Source of the DNA: MPNO01 sp965200535
GTDB lineage: Bacteria > Pseudomonadota > Alphaproteobacteria > MPNO01
DNA length: 64,000 nt
Direction of reading: 5' to 3'
Assembly (NCBI GenBank): GCA_965200535.1
Contig: CBDAUF010000002.1
Span: 310,001 to 374,000 of the forward strand
Part shown: one piece after another, positions 28,090-38,051 of the stretch
How the letters are laid out: every line of letters starts with the position of its first letter
Numbering within the stretch: position 1 is the first letter of the stretch
Notes under the pieces: model-generated
Seen by the model: the letters and a program-made list of their open reading frames with translations, nothing else
Databases searched by the model: none
Told to the model about the DNA's origin: nothing
Made by a program: the position numbers and the translations under genes

Positions 28090-30153
28090 TCAGATCTCGA
28101 GGGGGCCGTCGGGATCCGCGTTCGCGGGGGTTCCGGAACCGGCAGAGGTTTCGGCTTCGCGGTCTGCGGGCGCAGGATTATCGGCTTCCGGCGCTCCGGC
28201 AGCCCGGCCGCTCGCGGATTCCGGCGTCGGTCCCGGCTCAGCGCCGACGATTTCCGGGTCTGGAGTCGGGGCCTCGCCGGCGCCGTCGTTCCCGGCCTGC
28301 GGTTCGAGCGGGAGACTGCCCCGCAGCGGATCGGGCGTCGGCGCGGCGCCGGAAGCGGCAGGCTCCGCCCCGGCCTCTGTCCCGGTCTCTGCCTGTACGC
28401 CTCGCCTCGGCACGAACCGTTCGGCGACCTTCGGCCGCGCGACATGGGTGAGTTCGATGCCGGCGACCGGGAGCGGGCCGGGGAAGCGGAGATAGCCGGT
28501 GAGGTTGGGCAGCTGCATGATCTCGGAGGCGAGCGCGAGCGGGCGCAGCTCCCGCTTGGGGGTCAGCGAGACACCGTCTCGGATGGTGTTGGCGCCGTAG
28601 GAGAAACCTTCAGCGACCTCCTCGACCTCGGTCCTGCCGAGACTGTCGGCGGACCATTGGGCGGTATCGCGGTCGGGTGCGGCGAGGACGACGCGGGTGC
28701 CGCAAAGCCCGGAGATGGTCTCGGCGCCGTTCCTGCCGTAGAGGTCGCGCAGCGCCGAGATGACCTGGATGCCGAGGACGAAGCAGCCGCCGAACTGGCG
28801 GGACTCGGCAAGGCCTGGCTGTAGCGACGGCACCTGGTGCAGGGTGGGGAGTTCGTCCAGCACGATCCAGATGCGCCGTCCGTCCTGCTGTTCAAGGGAA
28901 AGCAGCGCGTTGACGGCGATCTCGATCCAGGTGGAGATGAGACCCCGCAGCGACGCATGCTGGTCGCCGCGCGAGGTGAGAAACAGGAATCCCCCGTCGC
29001 CGCCGGCGGCATCGCGGCGGCCGATCCACTCGCGGATCGAGAAGGGCTTGCCGGTATCGGGCAGGACTTCGAGTGCGCTCAGATGGGCGGTGAGCATGGC
29101 GCGCACGCTGAGCGCGGTCTTGGGGTTCTCGGGATCGACGATGGATTGTGCGACCGTGCCTTCCATGGCCTCGGCGAGCGCGGTGAGTTCGGTCTTGAGC
29201 AGATGGTCGACGAGCACGCGGTTGCGGGTTTCTCCCTTCTCCCACAGCACGCTGGCCCCGTTGGCGAACAGTTGCCGTGCGGCGGTGACCCAGAAGGGAT
29301 CGACGGTGTCCTTCTGCTGCGGGATCAGCGCGGCCGCCATGGTGTCGAAGTCGCGCGGGTTACGGGCCTCGAGGAAGGGCGACCAGCGGAGGCTGCGGGC
29401 ATCGAGCGGGTTCAGCAACACGTCGCGCTCGGGATCGTAGAAGGCCCGCGTGTAGCTTCCCATCTTGTCGTAGAGGACGCAGCGTTCGCCGCGGGCGCGG
29501 ACCTGTGCCACCAGGTCGGAGATCAACACCGTCTTGCCCGACCCGGTGGTGCCGGAGACGATGGTGTGCTGGGTCTCGGCGCGCTCCGGATACGGCACGC
29601 CTGCGATGCGGCAGGGCGCGAGTCGGCGCGACAGGGTGAGCGCGGCCAGGAGGCGGGCGTGCGGCGGCGCGACCCGGCGGTACAGCTCGCGCGCCGTGAC
29701 CAGCTCGGCGCCGCGCAGGCGCCGCTTGCGGTTGAGCTGGAGACCGCGATACCAGAAGAGGATGAGGAAGGCGGCGATGACGGCAGCGCCGGTCTTCAGA
29801 CCGAGGACGGCGCTGGCGAGGAGCTCGTCCTTCAACCTCTCTCGCGCCGCGAGCGCCGGGCGGGATGCGGCGATGTCGTGGATCGCCAGCACCGCGACCG
29901 TGCCGTCGCGGCGGCGGATCTCCTGGCCGGAGTCCGGGCTGTAGCCGAGGGCGAGCTTGGCCTCGGCGAGGGTCACCATGCCGGCGGCGTACCATTCGGC
30001 GCCGCTGCTGTGACGCCAGGCGTTCCATGCCGGCACTGCGACCGTGAGGAAGGCGGCGGTCATCAGCGCCGCCTTGAACAACTGGCTCCACATGCGCACC
30101 GCATGGAACAGGGTCTGACCGCCCCTGAGCGTGCTGCTTCCGACGCTTCTCAT
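28090..30153 (-). CDS. traD: Type IV coupling protein TraD
   Basis: 687 residues from ATG 30153, preceded by AAGGAGG on the minus strand. Two N-terminal membrane segments (about 21-40 and 100-120) are followed by a VirD4/TraD ATPase: SGTTGSGKTVL (about residue 198), RIWIVLDELPTLHQVP (Walker B, about 425) and RQFGGCFVLGIQ. The C-terminal 100 residues are Pro/Ala/Glu-rich and disordered. It links the relaxosome to the secretion channel in the inner membrane. The relaxase gene follows after 1 bp. The ORF extends to 30351, but that part is low-complexity. Confidence 0.93.
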   Translation of the reverse strand: MRSVGSSTLRGGQTLFHAVRMWSQLFKAALMTAAFLTVAVPAWNAWRHSSGAEWYAAGMVTLAEAKLALGYSPDSGQEIRRRDGTVAVLAIHDIAASRPALAARERLKDELLASAVLGLKTGAAVIAAFLILFWYRGLQLNRKRRLRGAELVTARELYRRVAPPHARLLAALTLSRRLAPCRIAGVPYPERAETQHTIVSGTTGSGKTVLISDLVAQVRARGERCVLYDKMGSYTRAFYDPERDVLLNPLDARSLRWSPFLEARNPRDFDTMAAALIPQQKDTVDPFWVTAARQLFANGASVLWEKGETRNRVLVDHLLKTELTALAEAMEGTVAQSIVDPENPKTALSVRAMLTAHLSALEVLPDTGKPFSIREWIGRRDAAGGDGGFLFLTSRGDQHASLRGLISTWIEIAVNALLSLEQQDGRRIWIVLDELPTLHQVPSLQPGLAESRQFGGCFVLGIQVISALRDLYGRNGAETISGLCGTRVVLAAPDRDTAQWSADSLGRTEVEEVAEGFSYGANTIRDGVSLTPKRELRPLALASEIMQLPNLTGYLRFPGPLPVAGIELTHVARPKVAERFVPRRGVQAETGTEAGAEPAASGAAPTPDPLRGSLPLEPQAGNDGAGEAPTPDPEIVGAEPGPTPESASGRAAGAPEADNPAPADREAETSAGSGTPANADPDGPLEI

Positions 30154-30344
30154 GCCGCTGGCCTCCTTGAGGATTTCGGGTGCGCAGTTCCGGGTGCCGC
30201 GGGATCTCGTCCGGGGGCATTCGCCCGCTGCAGCACCGCCGGGAGACGGAGGCCGGCCGCGGCGGGGTGAAGGGCAGGAGGCCGGGGGAGGACCGCCGAT
30301 GGCGGCGTCCTGCCGCCCACCCGGGACGAAGGAAGGCCAAAGCC

Positions 30345-30692
30345 ATGACACGAACGGCAGACACCGGCGGCAGCCGGACAGGAAAGCATCCCCCGACCCG
30401 GATCGAACGGGCCATCGTGCTGGCGGGGTTTGCGCCGGCCGCTCTCTGCACCCTTTCCGGGCCGTTCCTCGACATCAGCGGCGAGGTTGCTGCGGCGCTC
30501 TGGATCGGCGCCGCGCTCTGGGCCGCATTCGCCTCCGCGGTCCTCGCATGCCGGCGCGGCCTCTGCCGGTCCGCCGTCCGGGCCTGGCGGTTTCCAGAGA
30601 ATGACGAGCTTATCGACTGGACGACCCGGACCGGGGAATACGCCTGGATGTCCGTGGCGGACGAGCACGAACGCCTGATGCGCGGCGACTGA
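30345..30692 (+). CDS. Small two-helix membrane protein
   Basis: 115 residues from ATG 30345 after GAAGGAAGG. Residues about 22-75 form two hydrophobic segments (IVLAGFAPAALCTL; ALWIGAALWAAFASAVLAC). The C-terminus is soluble (ENDELIDWTTRTGEYAWMSV). It lies on the + strand between the leftward traG and traD genes, diverging from traD. No family was recognised; position suggests an accessory or entry-exclusion-type role, which is inference only. The 190-bp spacer to traD should hold both promoters. Confidence 0.6.
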   Translation: MTRTADTGGSRTGKHPPTRIERAIVLAGFAPAALCTLSGPFLDISGEVAAALWIGAALWAAFASAVLACRRGLCRSAVRAWRFPENDELIDWTTRTGEYAWMSVADEHERLMRGD

Positions 30693-30718
30693 CACCGCTG
30701 CCGACTGCCGGCTCCCGG

Positions 30719-33633
30719 TCATGGCGAAGAGTCCCCCCGGCCTCGTTCCGCGGCCGCGTGCCCGGGCGTTCCCTTGCCGGCGGGGACGGTGTCGGGCGCG
30801 GCATTCCTTGCGGTGCCGAACAGGCCAGCGAGCCAGTCGCCGACGACGGGCAGGTTCTCGATGGCGTGTTCGGCGAAGGGCTTGTCGGCTTCGGCGGCGA
30901 TGCCGGCGCGGCCTTTCCGGATCTTCCCGCGCGCGACCTGCGCCCTGGTCTCGCGCCCGGCCTCCGACACGGTCATGCCGGCCTCGGTCTCCGCACGCTC
31001 CGTGCGGGCGGCGGCTTCCGTCTCGTCCGGCCGCGGCGCGCCCGCAGTCCCCGCCCGGTCGCGCACGCCCTCCGACCAGCCGGCATGAGCCGCTGCGGTC
31101 TCGCGGGCATAGGCCTCGCGCAGCTCGCCCGCGGCGCCCTCGTAGTCCGCGGCGGCGCCGATCGCTGCCGGGTCCGGTCCCGTCGGGGCGGGGAAGTGCT
31201 CGGCGACGAAGGCGGCGGCATGGGCGCGGAGTTGCTCGGCATCCTCCGGCGTCTGCGGTGAGGCGATGCGCATCGCCCCGGCGGCGCCGATCGGGCGCCC
31301 GTCCGATCCGGTGCGCTCCGAGAGCCAGGCGAAGAAGGGCTGGCCGAGTTCGCGCTCGATCGCCCTCGCGTCGCTCCGCACCTGCGCCGCCTGCTCCGAC
31401 CAGCTCTCCGCTTCCTGACGGCTGAGCGAAGCGCGCTCCTGGAACGTCCGCATGCGGGTGAGGTTGGCGGAGAGGCTCTCGTCCAGGCCCGCCATCTCGC
31501 TTTCGTCGGTCTGAGTCGAGTAGCGCCGGGAGGCCTCCGCCACCTGCGACCAGGTCTCCGTTACGCCGTGCTGGCGGTCGTATTCCTTCATGCGGTTCCA
31601 GGCGTCGGATTCGATGGTCTGGCCGCGCCATATGACCGAGCCGTCGGCGCCGGTCTTGACGATCAAGTTCCAGCCGCCGCCGACCCGGACCTGGCCGGTC
31701 AGCAGCGCCGCCTGGTTTTTCGCGATCCCGCCGATCTCGGCGAGCTTCTCGACATGGGAGTCGAGTTGCTGCGCCTGGCTGCTCTCGCTTTCCGTGACGC
31801 CGCGCGCGAAGGCCTCGCCGGTGGAGACGTCACGGGAATAGCGTTCGATCATCGCCGTGGCGTCGGTGACGGCGGCGTTCCGCGCCGTACCCGCCTCCGC
31901 CGACCAGTGGCGGGAGAGGGTGCGGGCCTCCGAGGCCCTTTGCTCGTGGCTGGTGGCCAGCGACTCCGAGAGGCGCACGCCGGCGGCCGGGATGCGGCTG
32001 GTGGCGGCGCCCATGTCCGCGATGGAGGTCCCGTCGCCAGCGACGGTGAACGCCGCCCCACCCGGCGCGTAGCCGGTGTAGCGGTTGTCGTCGACATGGG
32101 CGGAGGTGCGGATCTGGCGGCCTTCGAGGGTGGCGTAGCGATGCACGTCGGCGTTGGTGCTGGCGAGCGAGATGTTGCCGGTCGTGCCCTCCTGCGCGGC
32201 CGACGAGGCCGCGTCCTGGCCGACGGCGAGCACCGAGGTCGCGAGCACGGTCGCCTTGGAGAGCCCGTAGGCGAGGGCGGCAGCGAGGAACGGCACCGAC
32301 ATGGAGAGGTATCCCGACATCACCGCGACATCGGCGGCCACCGCCCTTATGCCGGCCTGGGCGACCAGCGAGATGCCGGCCTCGCCCCCCGGCATCAGCG
32401 CCAGGGCCTGCATGCGCTCGGCCGCCTCGCCCATGGAGATACGGTGCAGGACGGCGTAGAGCGGCCCCCAGGACTGGAGCCAGACGAGGCCGGTCACGTA
32501 CGACCGGAATATCGCCGCCCCGGCCGGCGTCAGCATCAGCAGCACCGCCATCGGGAAGGCGCCGACATAAAGGCACTCGAAGACGATGCGGAGCAGCGGC
32601 ACCCAGGTCTCGGCCTGCCTGCCGATGGCCCGGTAGGCGGAGACCGTCTGCGCCTCTGCACGGGCTTCGGTATAGGCGCGGAGCGCCGCCGCGTTGCCGG
32701 CTTCTGCTGCCCACTGCTCGCCGGCGGCATGGACGGCGTTCAGCACCATCTGCTGGCGCATGATCTCCGCTGCGCTCCGCGAGGCGCCGATCAGAAATTC
32801 GTGGGCGGCGGGGAGGGCGGCCAGCAGTTCGGCGCGGGCCAGCGCATCGGTGTCGACGCCGGGGAACAGCCGACGCCCGAACACCGTGCCGGCGCGCGCG
32901 ATCTCGGCGTTCCACGCGCCGCCGATGCGGACCGCGCCCTCCTGGCAGGTGACGATCTCGCGGTCGACCGTGGTCGCGCCGCCGGCGCCGGGCGCGCCCC
33001 GGGCCGCGAACTCGACCATGCGCGCCGGCGAGGCCCCTGCCGACGGCGTCCCCGTGGCGGTGACCAGCCGCCAGACATCGGTGCTCCGGCGCAGGTCGTC
33101 GGCCGAGATGTGACCGAGCAGCAGGGCGTGGAACACGCACTGCCTCGCATAGTTGCGGAGGTTGCGGCGAACACCGCGTCGGTCACCTCGAGCCTCGTCG
33201 CGGCGGCCGCGAGCCTCGATCCGAAGATCAGCCCGTGGCGCCGGTAGGCGAGATCGTCCGGGAGGGTGAAGGCCTGTTCGGTGAGACGGGTCAGCCCGTC
33301 GCCCACCTGGGAGGTGAGCGAGGCGAAGAGGGCGAGCCCGATCGGCACGTTGGCGACCACCGCCGGCGCCAGCGTCGGATCGAGCCGGTCCACCACCCGC
33401 ACCGTCGCCCGCGGCACGATCATCGCACCCCAGACGGCGACGAAGAGAAGGACCCACCTGGCATTGTCCTTCCACGATCCGCCGAAGGCGGTGCGGAACA
33501 GGACCCAGGCGAGCCCGGCGATGCCGGCAAGCTGGGCGAGCTGGATATAGGCGCCGCCGCCGGCGATCGCGGCGACCGCGTTCAGCAGGTCGACCAGATA
33601 GGTCCCGCCGCCGAGGGTGAAGAGCTCGTACAT
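30719..33633 (-). pseudogene. traG: TraG mating-pair protein, frameshifted
   Basis: ATG 33633 (AGGAGG upstream) starts MYELFTLGGGTYLVDLLNAV and reads to LEVTDAVFAA. There the frame is lost at 33163/33164, where one missing base explains the shift. The other frame continues at NLRNYARQCVFHALLLGHIS and runs through the rest of TraG (WLQSWGPLYAVLHRI; TTGNISLASTNADVHRYATL; GGWNLIVKTGADGSVIW) to 30719. Total about 970 codons. TraG_N-type membrane segments lie at about residues 30-60, 65-80 and 310-420. In F systems TraG acts in pilus assembly and mating-pair stabilisation. Unless the shift is a sequence error, the gene is broken. Confidence 0.88.
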
Positions 33634-33648
33634 TATCCGCGGGCCCTC

Positions 33649-35094
33649 CTACCGCGATCCCGCGCCGGCGCCGCCGCGCGAGAAGGCGATCGCGGCGCGG
33701 AGGTCGGCGGAGAGCGCGCCTGCGAGTTCGGTCTCGATCAGGCGCAGCTTCTCGATCACCGAGAGCGCCGTGTTGAAGCGCGCGAGGCCCTCGTTCCGGT
33801 GGCGGGCGAGCGCGGTGCGGTTGGCCCGGAGGGACTCGCGCTAGCGCGTCAGCTGCTCGCCGTCGGCGACGTCGAGCGTGCCGGCGCGTTCCTCCACCGT
33901 CCGGTGGAGATCGGAGATCCAGACCTGCATCAGGTCGAGCGCCACGGCTTCGGCGAGCGCGTCCATCTCCTGGTCGACCACCGCGCCGCGGTAGGCGGCG
34001 GCCGCGTTGGCGAACCGCCAGACCGGGAGCGTGGTGAGGTTGACGAGGCCGCGCAGCAGCCCCGCCACCCGGTCGCGGAAGCCCCGGCCCGCGGGGACGG
34101 TCGCCTGCCCGAGCGTCGGGTTGAGACAGCGTACCGTCTCGTCGCAGTCGTAGACGGGAAGGGCGCCGCCGCCCTCCATCAGCACCTCGGTCACCCGCCG
34201 GTCGAGTGCCAGCGGCTCCAGGATGCGGACGCGGGGCCCGGAGGCGTCGGTGTCCGCAGTGGGCGCGGTGACGATCACCGTGCCCGAGACCGACATGGCG
34301 AACCGGGCGAGATCGGTATCGCCGGAGAGGAAGGAGGACGCCCTGACGGCCTTCCAGGCGTAGTTGACGTTGACCGGGACCTGGTCCTCCAGTTCCCCGG
34401 AGGCGGCGGCGAGCGTGGAGTTCCTCTTCCCGTCCGCCCCGCAGCCGTGCTTCGCAGCCGCGTAGTCGGAGAAGATGCCCTGCGAGGTTCCGATGGCGGC
34501 GCAGATCGCAGACGATGCGCGGTCGTTCTTCGCCCACGCGGCGCCGACCAGCGCCTGGGCGGTCTCGCAGGAGTTGAGGTTCCGGGCGTTGACCCATTGC
34601 GCGAGCGCCCGCAGCTTCGACATGGTCTCGGCGATGACCGGGCTGATGGTCTCGAGGGCGAGTTCGAAGGCGAAGCCCGCGGCGTTCTGGGCGATGGCGC
34701 GGGCGAAGGCGACCAGCTGGTCGGAATCGATGAAGGAGAAGGCGCCGGCGAAGGCGTCGATGCCGCCGCAGCCGGCCCGGGAGGAGGGCAGGTTGACGGT
34801 GGCGATCTGCTCGCTCCGCACCGGCGCCCTCATGTAGAGGTTGCCGAGGGTCCAGTGGCCCGAGGCCTGGCCGTCGAAGGCCGTCGGCCCCGTGGTGTTC
34901 ACCGCCGCCCCCCGCCAGAAGGACTGCATCTCCGACAGCACGTCGGCCCGGGCCGGGGCGGCAGCCATTGCCCCAGGCAGGGTCACGGCAAGCAGCATGC
35001 ACGATGCGATGCGCCGGAGCCTCGAGGGGCGCATGACGATGCGGATCGCCGGGCGCACGCTCGTGCTGTTCCGCAAGGGTTGCTCAATAGTCAT
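33649..35094 (-). pseudogene. traH: TraH pilus-assembly protein, interrupted by TAG
   Basis: The frame from ATG 35094 (11-bp overlap with traF) has a signal peptide (MLLAVTLPGAMAAAPARA) and TraH sequence (GGIDAFAGAFSFIDSDQLV, ISPVIAETMSKLRALAQWVN, LNSCETAQALVGAAW). TAG at 33843-33841 follows GEQLTR. The same frame then continues for about 63 codons (ALARHRNEGLARFNTALSVI, EKLRLIETELAGALSADLRA) to a natural TAG at 33651-33649, 15 bp before traG. The downstream part fits the normal TraH C-terminus. ATG 35034 is an alternative start. TraH assembles the F-type channel in the periplasm/outer membrane. Loss of the last 60 residues may or may not inactivate it. Confidence 0.85.
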
Positions 35095-35938
35095 GACCGG
35101 TCTCCAGGGCGGTGAGGGTGAATATCCGCATCGCCAGCTGGTCCTCGGCCATGACGCCGAAGCCGACCGGCAGCACCTGTTTGGTCTTGGTGTCGAACAG
35201 CGCCACGGCGGGGACGGGGGAGCCCGCGAGGCCGAGCCTGGCGGCGCGCCCGTCGTCGGGAACTGCCTCCGGCCAGCCCTCCAGCGCCTCGCCGGTGAGT
35301 GACACCGCCAGCACGTCGATCCCGTGCCGCACGCTGAAGGCGCGGAGCAGCGGGCCGAACACCTTGCAGCCGCCGCAGCCGGCGTGGCCCAGATAGATCA
35401 GCCCGTAGCGTTCGCCGAGGCGGGCCAGCGCGTCGGCCACGTCGGCCCGGCGTTCGTCGGACCAGAGCCGCTTGGCGAGAGCGCCCACCGGGCGCTTCAG
35501 CGTGTAGTCGAGATCGGGCGTCGCCCACACCGTGCGGCGGAAGGCGTCCGAGAAGGCGGCGGCCCGTTGCAAGGTCGCCTGCTGCAGGCGGAGATAGGCC
35601 GCGACCTTCTCCGTCGAGGGATCGAGGATCGCCGCCGCGCGGGCTTCTTCCAGTTGCCTGCGCAGGGCCTCGATGCGCGCCGCCGCGGATTGCGGGGCGG
35701 CGGGCGCAGCGGGTGCGGCGTCCGCTTGCGGCGCATCGTTCGGCTCTTCCGCCCGGTCGCAATAGAAGTGCCAGCCGAGCGAGGCTTCGCTCCCGTCGGT
35801 CCCGCACCAGTCGCGCCATTTCCCGGCCCGCGCGGTTTCTGCAAGAAGCGCCGCGACGATCAGGCAGAGAAGCAATGCCAGCAGCGCCAGGTCGCGCACC
35901 GGGTCGGGCCGGCGCCTGGACCGCGTGTGCCGCGTCAT
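35084..35938 (-). CDS. traF: TraF periplasmic pilus-assembly protein (thioredoxin-like)
   Basis: 284 residues from ATG 35938, overlapping the traN stop (ATGA). One N-terminal hydrophobic segment/signal peptide (LALLALLLCLIVAALLAETARA). The body has WHFYCDRAEEP, a coiled helical middle and a thioredoxin-like domain with HAGCGGCKVFGPLLRAF, where a C-x-x-C pair (CGGC) is kept. F TraF often lacks the active pair; here it is present, so disulfide activity toward TraN, TraH or TrbC is plausible. Ends LTALETGHDY. Confidence 0.9.
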   Translation of the reverse strand: MTRHTRSRRRPDPVRDLALLALLLCLIVAALLAETARAGKWRDWCGTDGSEASLGWHFYCDRAEEPNDAPQADAAPAAPAAPQSAAARIEALRRQLEEARAAAILDPSTEKVAAYLRLQQATLQRAAAFSDAFRRTVWATPDLDYTLKRPVGALAKRLWSDERRADVADALARLGERYGLIYLGHAGCGGCKVFGPLLRAFSVRHGIDVLAVSLTGEALEGWPEAVPDDGRAARLGLAGSPVPAVALFDTKTKQVLPVGFGVMAEDQLAMRIFTLTALETGHDY

Positions 35939-37116
35939 TCGTCCCTCCGGTAGAAGTCGCCGATGCGCTTGCGCATCAGGGCCTGGGTGTCGCCCTTGCC
36001 GGGGAGCGACAGCGACGGCTCCATCGATCCGTCGATGAAGTTCTCGGTGAACTCGGTGAGATCGACGTCGTCGAAGTCGATGGTTTCCACCTCGGCGACG
36101 GTGAAGCCGCGGCAGCTGCCCCAGCCGATGCCGAGCTGCGGGCGCGCCTGTTCGTGCAGGATGCGCCCGAGCTTGGAGCCGAACACGCACCACACCCGCT
36201 CGCGGCGGATGCAGAAGCCGAACACCCGCTTCGCGCAGCGCGTCCCGAGATAGTGCGTGTTGCCGAGATGGCGCTCCTTCGCCAGCTCGTATTCCTGCGG
36301 GGTACAGCCGGAGATGCCGATCAGCAGGCCGGAGTTCTTGCAGCAGTCGGCGAGCCCGCCCCAGCGGATGCGGCATGCCTTGCGCTCGCCGGCGAAGAAG
36401 CGGAGGTCGCCGCGGTCGAACCCGTCGCCGCCCATGTCGAGCACCATGTTGAGCGTGGCGGCGGACCGCGCGAAGCCGGTGTTGCTCTCCGTCTCCACCG
36501 TCTCGCAGTCCGCGCCGACGCAGGAGACGATGCGGCCGCAGGAACCGCCGCGGCCGATGTTTCCCGTCTCCGCAGTGCAGTCCTCGCCGCGGCCCGAGGC
36601 GAGCCCGCCCGCCTGCCAGCGCACATCCTCCGGATCGTCCCCGATCCTCTCCGAGCGGCGCACAACCGGGTTGCTTGCAGGCACCTCCGCCTCGGGCCGG
36701 GAGGCGGCGCCCTCGATCAGCGCGCGCCCCGCCCTGCCGCCTGGATGGTCCGGGTCGGCAAGGGCCTGCCGGGCTGCGTCCTCCAGGCCGTCCGCGGTGA
36801 GGCGGCGTTCCGGGATATCCGTTCCCGCGAAGCCGGGCACGTTTGCCGCGTTCGAGGCATCGCGCGCGACGGCGCCCGCCGCCGCAGTCCCCGCCCGGCC
36901 GATCTCCCGGGCGGCCGAGGCCGGATCCCCGGCCCATGAGACGTTGCCGCCCAGCAGCCAGAGGATGGCGCAGCAGAGCACCAGCATTGCCGTCCATGCC
37001 AGCAGCCGGACCAGCCGCGTCAACTGGTCCACGATATGGTCGATCGGGTCCGGTCGGGTTTCGGGCCAGTCGTCCTCCGGAGCATCGAAGTCCACGGGGC
37101 GTCCGTTCATTTTCAT
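35935..37116 (-). CDS. traN: TraN mating-pair stabilisation protein
   Basis: 393 residues from ATG 37116, after GGGGAGGCAAG. A membrane segment lies at about 39-60 (LAWTAMLVLCCAILWLLGG). The C-terminal half is Cys-rich and TraN-like: SCVGADCETVE, RWGGLADCCKNSGLLIG, TRCAKRVFGFCIRRERVWCV, GWGSCRGFTVAEV. TraN is normally an outer-membrane protein that contacts the recipient. At 393 residues it is shorter than the F protein (about 600), and it seems to have a membrane anchor rather than a typical signal peptide. It overlaps trbC and traF by 4 bp each. Confidence 0.88.
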   Translation of the reverse strand: MKMNGRPVDFDAPEDDWPETRPDPIDHIVDQLTRLVRLLAWTAMLVLCCAILWLLGGNVSWAGDPASAAREIGRAGTAAAGAVARDASNAANVPGFAGTDIPERRLTADGLEDAARQALADPDHPGGRAGRALIEGAASRPEAEVPASNPVVRRSERIGDDPEDVRWQAGGLASGRGEDCTAETGNIGRGGSCGRIVSCVGADCETVETESNTGFARSAATLNMVLDMGGDGFDRGDLRFFAGERKACRIRWGGLADCCKNSGLLIGISGCTPQEYELAKERHLGNTHYLGTRCAKRVFGFCIRRERVWCVFGSKLGRILHEQARPQLGIGWGSCRGFTVAEVETIDFDDVDLTEFTENFIDGSMEPSLSLPGKGDTQALMRKRIGDFYRRDE

Positions 37117-37871
37117 CGCTTGCCTCCCCTGAATCGTTGGAGAATCCTTTCCGCCGCATCGCGTCCGGCTTCGCCCTCGGCGGCGACCGTCTCCAGCGCG
37201 GCAACGAGGCCGACGTTGCCGGTCACCAGGTCGTGGAGCGGTGCGGGGTCCTCCGCGCAGCGCCGGCTCGTGCAGGGAGCGACCCCGCCCGGCACGACGA
37301 CGACGGCGGGCACGCGGTCGATGCCGAACAGGCGGAACAGCCGGGGATCGACGGCGACGCCGGCCCCGGCATCCCCGATCCGGCCCCGGATGCGGCGTGC
37401 GAAAGCGCGGAGACCGTCGTTGCCGATGCCGCGCAGGATCAGGGGGGCGCCGACGCGGGACGCTTCGTGCGTCCATTGCCGCCAGCTCGCGGATGGAACC
37501 GCGAGGCTCATGAAGACCAGCACATCGGCCGTTGCGCGACGGGCAGTCAGGCCGGCCGCCTGGCGTTCGGCCGGAAGCGGCGCGGGCGATGGTTCCGCGC
37601 TGCCGGCCGCCGCGGCGGCGCCGGATGCTTCCGATGCGGCCTCGCCGCTGCGCTTCAGGGCGCGGTCCATGACGGTGCGCGCCCACGCATCCAGGTCTTC
37701 CCCGTCGGTGACGCCCGCCTTGCCCAGCACCTCGTCTGCCAGCGCCCGGGCCGCCGCATCGCCCGGTTGCGCCGCCCGAATGCCGTCCTCCGCGAGCGCG
37801 GGCAAACAACATCCGGTCAACGGCATGGCGCCGATGAGAGCCGTCAGCGCGGCATGTGCGATGCGCTTCAT
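37113..37871 (-). CDS. trbC: TrbC periplasmic pilus-assembly protein
   Basis: 252 residues from ATG 37871 with GAGGAGGTGGGG upstream. Signal peptide MKRIAHAALTALIGAMPLTG. The C-terminal 150 residues match F-type TrbC: VLVFMSLAVPSASWRQWTHE, GAPLILRGIGNDGL, VDPRLFRLFGIDRVPAVVVV. TrbC works with TraW in the periplasm during pilus assembly. Its start lies 10 bp after the end of the traU remnant and its stop overlaps traN. Confidence 0.9.
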   Translation of the reverse strand: MKRIAHAALTALIGAMPLTGCCLPALAEDGIRAAQPGDAAARALADEVLGKAGVTDGEDLDAWARTVMDRALKRSGEAASEASGAAAAAGSAEPSPAPLPAERQAAGLTARRATADVLVFMSLAVPSASWRQWTHEASRVGAPLILRGIGNDGLRAFARRIRGRIGDAGAGVAVDPRLFRLFGIDRVPAVVVVPGGVAPCTSRRCAEDPAPLHDLVTGNVGLVAALETVAAEGEAGRDAAERILQRFRGGKR

Positions 37872-37881
37872 CCCCACCTCC

Positions 37882-38051
37882 TCACAGCAGGCAGCAGTTG
37901 CGCTTGCGCCACAGCAGGTATCCGAAGGTCTCGCCCGAGACCGGAAGCTCGCGGAGCGATTCCCACAGCACCGAGGAACGCCCCGTCGGATTGCGCCCGA
38001 CCACAGGATGCCGGCCAGCGCGAGCCCGAGCAGCGGGGCCAGGCGTCTCAT
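37882..38051 (-). pseudogene. traU: TraU remnant: only the two ends remain
   Basis: ATG 38051 (overlapping the ssb stop as ATGA) encodes a signal-peptide-like start, MRRLAPLLGLALAGILWSG. About 20 codons later another frame encodes PTGRSSVLWESLRELPVSGE and TFGYLLWRKRNCCLL, ending at TGA 37884-37882. That tail matches the C-terminus I recall for F TraU (GRS-x3-WE, FGYL-WRKRNC-L). About 270-300 codons between are missing and the two ends are out of frame. traU belongs exactly here, between traW and trbC, and is normally essential for DNA transfer. Confidence 0.85.

Noticed and set aside
14300..33843. Reassignment of TAG to an amino acid
   Set aside because: TAG is the natural stop of znuA, the FAH gene, the cupin and traH itself, so it is a normal stop in this genome. 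Occasional suppression is not excluded.
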